Under the pieces are notes generated by a model, which was given only the letters and a program-made list of their open reading frames with translations, did no database searches and was not told the origin of the DNA. From Planctomycetota bacterium (GTDB lineage: Bacteria > Planctomycetota > UBA1135 > GCA-002686595), in NCBI GenBank assembly GCA_027623615.1, contig JAQBVH010000134.1:1-7621 (forward strand): DNA of 7,621 nt. The letters run 5' to 3'. Shown here one piece after another: positions 5,674 through 7,621 of this stretch (positions are counted from its first letter, which is position 1; each line of letters opens with the position of its first letter). The position numbers and the translations under genes are program-made.

Positions 5674-5886
5674 ATGAAGATCGAAGAAGTCCGCAGCAAG
5701 CCCAACACCGAGCTCGAGTTCGACCTCGGCAATCTGAAGAAAGAGCTCTTCGAGCTCCGCTTCCGGAATGCCACCGACTCCTCGGTGAGCCCTGCTCGCA
5801 TCAACCAGCTGCGCCGCGCTGTGGCGCGCATCCTTACCGTGGTGCACGAGCGACAGCTCGGCATTCGCGGCCAGGAGGTCCAGTAG
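5674..5886 (+). CDS. rpmC: 50S ribosomal protein L29
   Basis: L29 is a small two-helix protein next to L23 at the tunnel exit. The 70-residue product (E. coli: 63) is nearly all helix-forming, with the family core LKKELFELRFRNAT (21-34), then a short turn and ARINQLRRAVARILTVVHERQ (41-61). ATG 5674 gives MKIEEVRSK, a standard L29 opening; the frame is open further upstream, but that overlaps rplP and has no family match. A modest AAGGA lies 9 nt upstream inside a hairpin. The C-terminal QEVQ codons contain the GGAGG that serves rpsQ. Confidence 0.96.
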   Translation: MKIEEVRSKPNTELEFDLGNLKKELFELRFRNATDSSVSPARINQLRRAVARILTVVHERQLGIRGQEVQ

Positions 5887-5888
5887 CC

Positions 5889-6179
5889 ATGACCGAGAGC
5901 CAAGGAACCCGCAACCAGCGGCGCGTCATCACGGGGGTCGTTTCCAGCGACAAGATGGCCAAGACCATCACCGTGACCATCGAGCACACGTACAAGCACC
6001 CCAAGTATCAGAAGTTCGTCAAGAAGCACACGAAGGTGTATGCCCATGACGAGACGGAAGATGCCCACGAGGGAGACACCGTCGAGCTGATCGAGTGCCG
6101 CCCGATGTCCAAGCAGAAGCGCTGGCGCCTCGGGCGAGTAGTGACTCGCTCGGTCATGCCCTCTGGAGGTGATCTTTGA
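5889..6179 (+). CDS. rpsQ: 30S ribosomal protein S17
   Basis: S17 is a primary 16S rRNA binder (5' domain) with an OB fold. The 96-residue product (E. coli: 84) shows the S17 pattern: [19 protein letters not shown] (11-29), [19 protein letters not shown] (37-55), [25 protein letters not shown] (61-85). The PxSKxKRWR motif is diagnostic. The N-terminus is a few residues longer than in E. coli, and there is a short tail, [14 protein letters not shown] 5889 starts 2 nt after the rpmC stop, with GGAGG (5874-5878) 10 nt upstream. The Ser-Gly-Gly-Asp-Leu tail codons spell the rplN SD and the TTG start, and the TGA overlaps that start by 4 nt. Confidence 0.97.
   Translation: MTESQGTRNQRRVITGVVSSDKMAKTITVTIEHTYKHPKYQKFVKKHTKVYAHDETEDAHEGDTVELIECRPMSKQKRWRLGRVVTRSVMPSGGDL
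6165..6174 (+). promoter_or_regulatory. Extended SD fixing the TTG start of rplN
   Basis: GGAGGTGATC is a 10-nt perfect complement to the usual 16S rRNA 3' end; its GGAGG core is 6 nt before TTG 6176. It supports the uncommon TTG start over the in-frame ATG at 6185, which would drop the conserved Ile-Gln. Confidence 0.8.
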
Positions 6180-6544
6180 TTCAGATGCAGACATACCTGG
6201 ACGTCGCCGACAACACCGGCGCCAAGCAAGTCCAGTGCATCAAGGTCCTCGGTGGCGCCAACCGCCGCTACGCCGGCCTCGGCGACGTGATCGTGGCGAC
6301 CGTGAAACGCTCGATCCCCGGTTCGGAGGTCAAGCCCGGCACGATCGTGAAGGGCGTCATCGTGCGCACGAAGAAGGCCACCCGCCGCAAGGACGGCTCC
6401 TACGTTCGTTTCGATCGCAACGCTCTGGTCCTCGTCGACACGGAGGGCAACCCGAAGGGTACTCGCATCTTCGGCGCTGTCGCCCGTGAGCTACGCGACC
6501 GCAGCTTCATGAAGATCGTCTCGCTGGCCCAGGAGGTGATCTAG
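6176..6544 (+). CDS. rplN: 50S ribosomal protein L14 (TTG start)
   Basis: L14 lies on the 50S interface, contributes to inter-subunit bridges, and is the binding site of the silencing factor RsfS. The 122-residue product (E. coli: 123) is highly conserved: [17 protein letters not shown] (1-17), [17 protein letters not shown] (21-37), [20 protein letters not shown] (61-80), [13 protein letters not shown] (95-107), [12 protein letters not shown] (111-122). Starting at TTG 6176 restores the MIQ-QT opening of E. coli L14; ATG 6185 would lose three residues. The start overlaps the rpsQ stop by 4 nt. The terminal QEVI-stop codons contain an 11-nt perfect SD (6531-6541) for rplX, which begins directly after the TAG. 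Confidence 0.98.
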   Translation: MIQMQTYLDVADNTGAKQVQCIKVLGGANRRYAGLGDVIVATVKRSIPGSEVKPGTIVKGVIVRTKKATRRKDGSYVRFDRNALVLVDTEGNPKGTRIFGAVARELRDRSFMKIVSLAQEVI

Positions 6545-6820
6545 ATGACCAAGATCAAGAGCAAGCTCAAGCGCGGTGATCAAGTCATCGTGATTGCCGG
6601 CAACGACAAGGGCAAGACCGGCCAGGTCAACCTGGTCCTGCGCGAGGCGAACCGGGTGGTCGTCGCAGGCGTCAACCTGCGCGTCAAGAACCACAAGCCG
6701 ACCCAGCAGAACCCCCAGGGGGAGCGGGTCGAGCGCGAGCAACCTATCCACGCGAGCAACGTGATGTTGCTCGACCCGAACACGGGCAAGGGCACCCGCA
6801 AGCGGCCCCAGGAGGCCTGA
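6545..6820 (+). CDS. rplX: 50S ribosomal protein L24, short C-terminus
   Basis: L24 is an assembly-initiating 50S protein near the tunnel exit. The KOW motif is at the N-terminus: [22 protein letters not shown] (8-28), followed by [50 protein letters not shown]. The protein is 91 residues against about 104 in E. coli. It stops right after the PxTGKxTR motif, so the usual final strand (V-x-R-[IF]-x-K-KSGE) is missing. The next gene starts 5 nt later, leaving no room for a frameshifted remainder. ATG 6545 directly follows the rplN stop with a perfect SD (core 6532-6536). Confidence 0.96.
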   Translation: MTKIKSKLKRGDQVIVIAGNDKGKTGQVNLVLREANRVVVAGVNLRVKNHKPTQQNPQGERVEREQPIHASNVMLLDPNTGKGTRKRPQEA

Positions 6821-6825
6821 TCGTC

Positions 6826-7386
6826 ATGTCCAATCCCAGGCTCAAGGACCAGTACCAGTCGGAGGTGCGAAGCAGGCTCAAGGAGCGCTTCGGCATCGAC
6901 AACGACCTGGCAGTCCCCGGTCTCTCCAAGATCGTGATCAACATGGGCGTCAAGGGCGCCGTCGAGTCCAAGGCGCGGGTCGAAACCGCCGCGAAGGAGC
7001 TCGCGACCGTCACCGGTCAGAAGCCCACGGTGCGCAACGCCAAGCGGTCGGTCGCCGGCTTCAAGCTTCGTGAAGGCATGCCCATCGGTTGCGCGGTCAC
7101 CCTGCGCCGCGATCGCATGTGGGAGTTCGCCGACCGGCTGATCTCCGTGGTCCTGCCTCGTATCCGTGACTTCCGCGGAGTGAAGAGCAAGCTCGACGGG
7201 CGCGGGAACTACACCGTAGGCCTGTCCGAGCAGTCAGTTTTCCCCGAGATCGAATTCGATCGGATCGAGTTCCAGCAGGGGATGGATATCACCTTCGTGA
7301 CCACAACCGACGACGACGAGCAAGGGCACGCGCTGCTGAAGGAACTCGGCATGCCATTCCGCAATCGGAAGGCGGAGGACAACTAG
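6826..7386 (+). CDS. rplE: 50S ribosomal protein L5
   Basis: L5 binds 5S rRNA in the central protuberance and contacts S13 and P-site tRNA. The 186-residue product (E. coli: 179) has NPRLKDQY (3-10), [17 protein letters not shown] (30-46), [26 protein letters not shown] (63-88), [29 protein letters not shown] (91-119), [18 protein letters not shown] (125-142) and the MDI-FVTTT strand. All the expected L5 blocks are present. GGAGG at 6811-6815, inside the rplX end, lies 10 nt before ATG 6826. The GGAGG near its own 3' end (7374-7378) serves rpsN, 2 nt after the stop. Confidence 0.98.
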   Translation: MSNPRLKDQYQSEVRSRLKERFGIDNDLAVPGLSKIVINMGVKGAVESKARVETAAKELATVTGQKPTVRNAKRSVAGFKLREGMPIGCAVTLRRDRMWEFADRLISVVLPRIRDFRGVKSKLDGRGNYTVGLSEQSVFPEIEFDRIEFQQGMDITFVTTTDDDEQGHALLKELGMPFRNRKAEDN

Positions 7387-7388
7387 TC

Positions 7389-7574
7389 ATGGCCAAGAAG
7401 TCCCTGATCAACAAGTGCGCGAAGCCGCCCAAGTTCAAGGTGCGCGGTTACACGCGCTGCACCTTCTGTGGTCGGCCCCGAGCCGTGTATCGCAAGTTTG
7501 GCATCTGCCGGATTTGTCTCCGTGAACGTGCACACCTGGGCGAGATCCCGGGCATGCGAAAGTCGTCCTGGTAG
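7389..7574 (+). CDS. rpsN: 30S ribosomal protein S14, zinc-binding short type
   Basis: S14 binds the 16S 3' domain in the 30S head beside S3, S10 and S19. The 61-residue length and two CxxC pairs (Cys24/Cys27 and Cys40/Cys43) mark the short zinc-ribbon form, as in Bacillus RpsN1 and Thermus, rather than the ~100-residue zinc-free form of E. coli. The conserved C-terminus [21 protein letters not shown] is intact. ATG 7389 starts 2 nt after the rplE stop, with GGAGG 10 nt upstream. Its own location in the spc cluster fits the primary housekeeping S14. rpsH follows after 29 nt. Confidence 0.98.
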   Translation: MAKKSLINKCAKPPKFKVRGYTRCTFCGRPRAVYRKFGICRICLRERAHLGEIPGMRKSSW

Positions 7575-7603
7575 GACCCGGAAAGTAAGCGAGGACCACC
7601 GCC

Positions 7604-7621
7604 ATGATGACCGACCCCGTC
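7604..7621 (+). CDS. rpsH: 30S ribosomal protein S8, first six codons only
   Basis: ATG 7604 opens MMTDPV, matching the usual S8 opening M(T/S)DPIADMLTRIRNA, and the spc order (L14-L24-L5-S14-S8) predicts S8 here. GAGGA at 7591-7595 is a usable SD. ATG 7607 is an alternative start one codon later and is arguably the more family-like one. The gene runs out of the window. Confidence 0.85.

Noticed and set aside
5233..5847. 204-codon open frame on the - strand across rplP/rpmC
   Set aside because: Shadow of conserved L16 and L29 coding; no family match and no SD.
1..7621. A novel defence, mobile or biosynthetic system
   Set aside because: Every coding region is a core translation gene in canonical order; no repeats, integrases, toxins or unknown genes are present.

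Overview
This window holds the front of a bacterial ribosomal-protein superoperon, entirely on the + strand. In order it contains: the 3' end of an elongation factor G gene, then rpsJ, rplC, rplD, rplW, rplB, rpsS, rplV, rpsC, rplP, rpmC, rpsQ, rplN, rplX, rplE, rpsN and the first six codons of rpsH. This is the textbook S10 cluster (S10 to S17) running without a break into the spc cluster (L14 onward), with an EF-G gene (the str-cluster end) in front and no tuf between EF-G and rpsJ.

The organism is a GC-rich bacterium, with codon third positions dominated by G and C. The EF-G domain IV/V fragment looks more like the EF-G2 branch known from mitochondria (GFM2) and from the 'spd' bacteria (spirochaetes, planctomycetes, delta-proteobacteria) than like ordinary EF-G. 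Together with the GC content and the lack of a Shine-Dalgarno (SD) sequence at rpsJ, this makes a planctomycete-like or delta-proteobacterium-like host plausible. That assignment is inference, not proven.

Layout. 1-632: EF-G C-terminus. 633-891: the only long upstream non-coding stretch, with a weak terminator-like hairpin, a good sigma70-type promoter (TTGACC, 17 nt, TATCGT), a run of ten C and an SD-less rpsJ start. 892-1197: rpsJ. 1198-1369: an unusually long 172-nt gap with several hairpins, some mutually exclusive. 1370-7574: thirteen intact ribosomal-protein genes plus zinc-type S14, packed with gaps of 0-26 nt or overlaps of 1-4 nt. 7575-7621: short spacer and start of rpsH.

Together the genes supply the 50S tunnel and peptidyl-transferase scaffold (L2, L3, L4, L22, L23, L24, L29), the central protuberance and A-site region (L5, L16), an inter-subunit bridge protein (L14), and the 30S head, mRNA entry and body proteins (S3, S10, S14, S17, S19). 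There is no CRISPR array, mobile element, tRNA, rRNA or defence-like gene. The content is core housekeeping. The points worth a second look are regulatory or structural: the EF-G2-like gene, the rpsJ leader, the hairpin-rich rpsJ-rplC gap, overlapping mini-hairpins between rplP and rpmC, full-length SD sequences built from C-terminal codons, a shortened L24 and an altered L22 tunnel loop.
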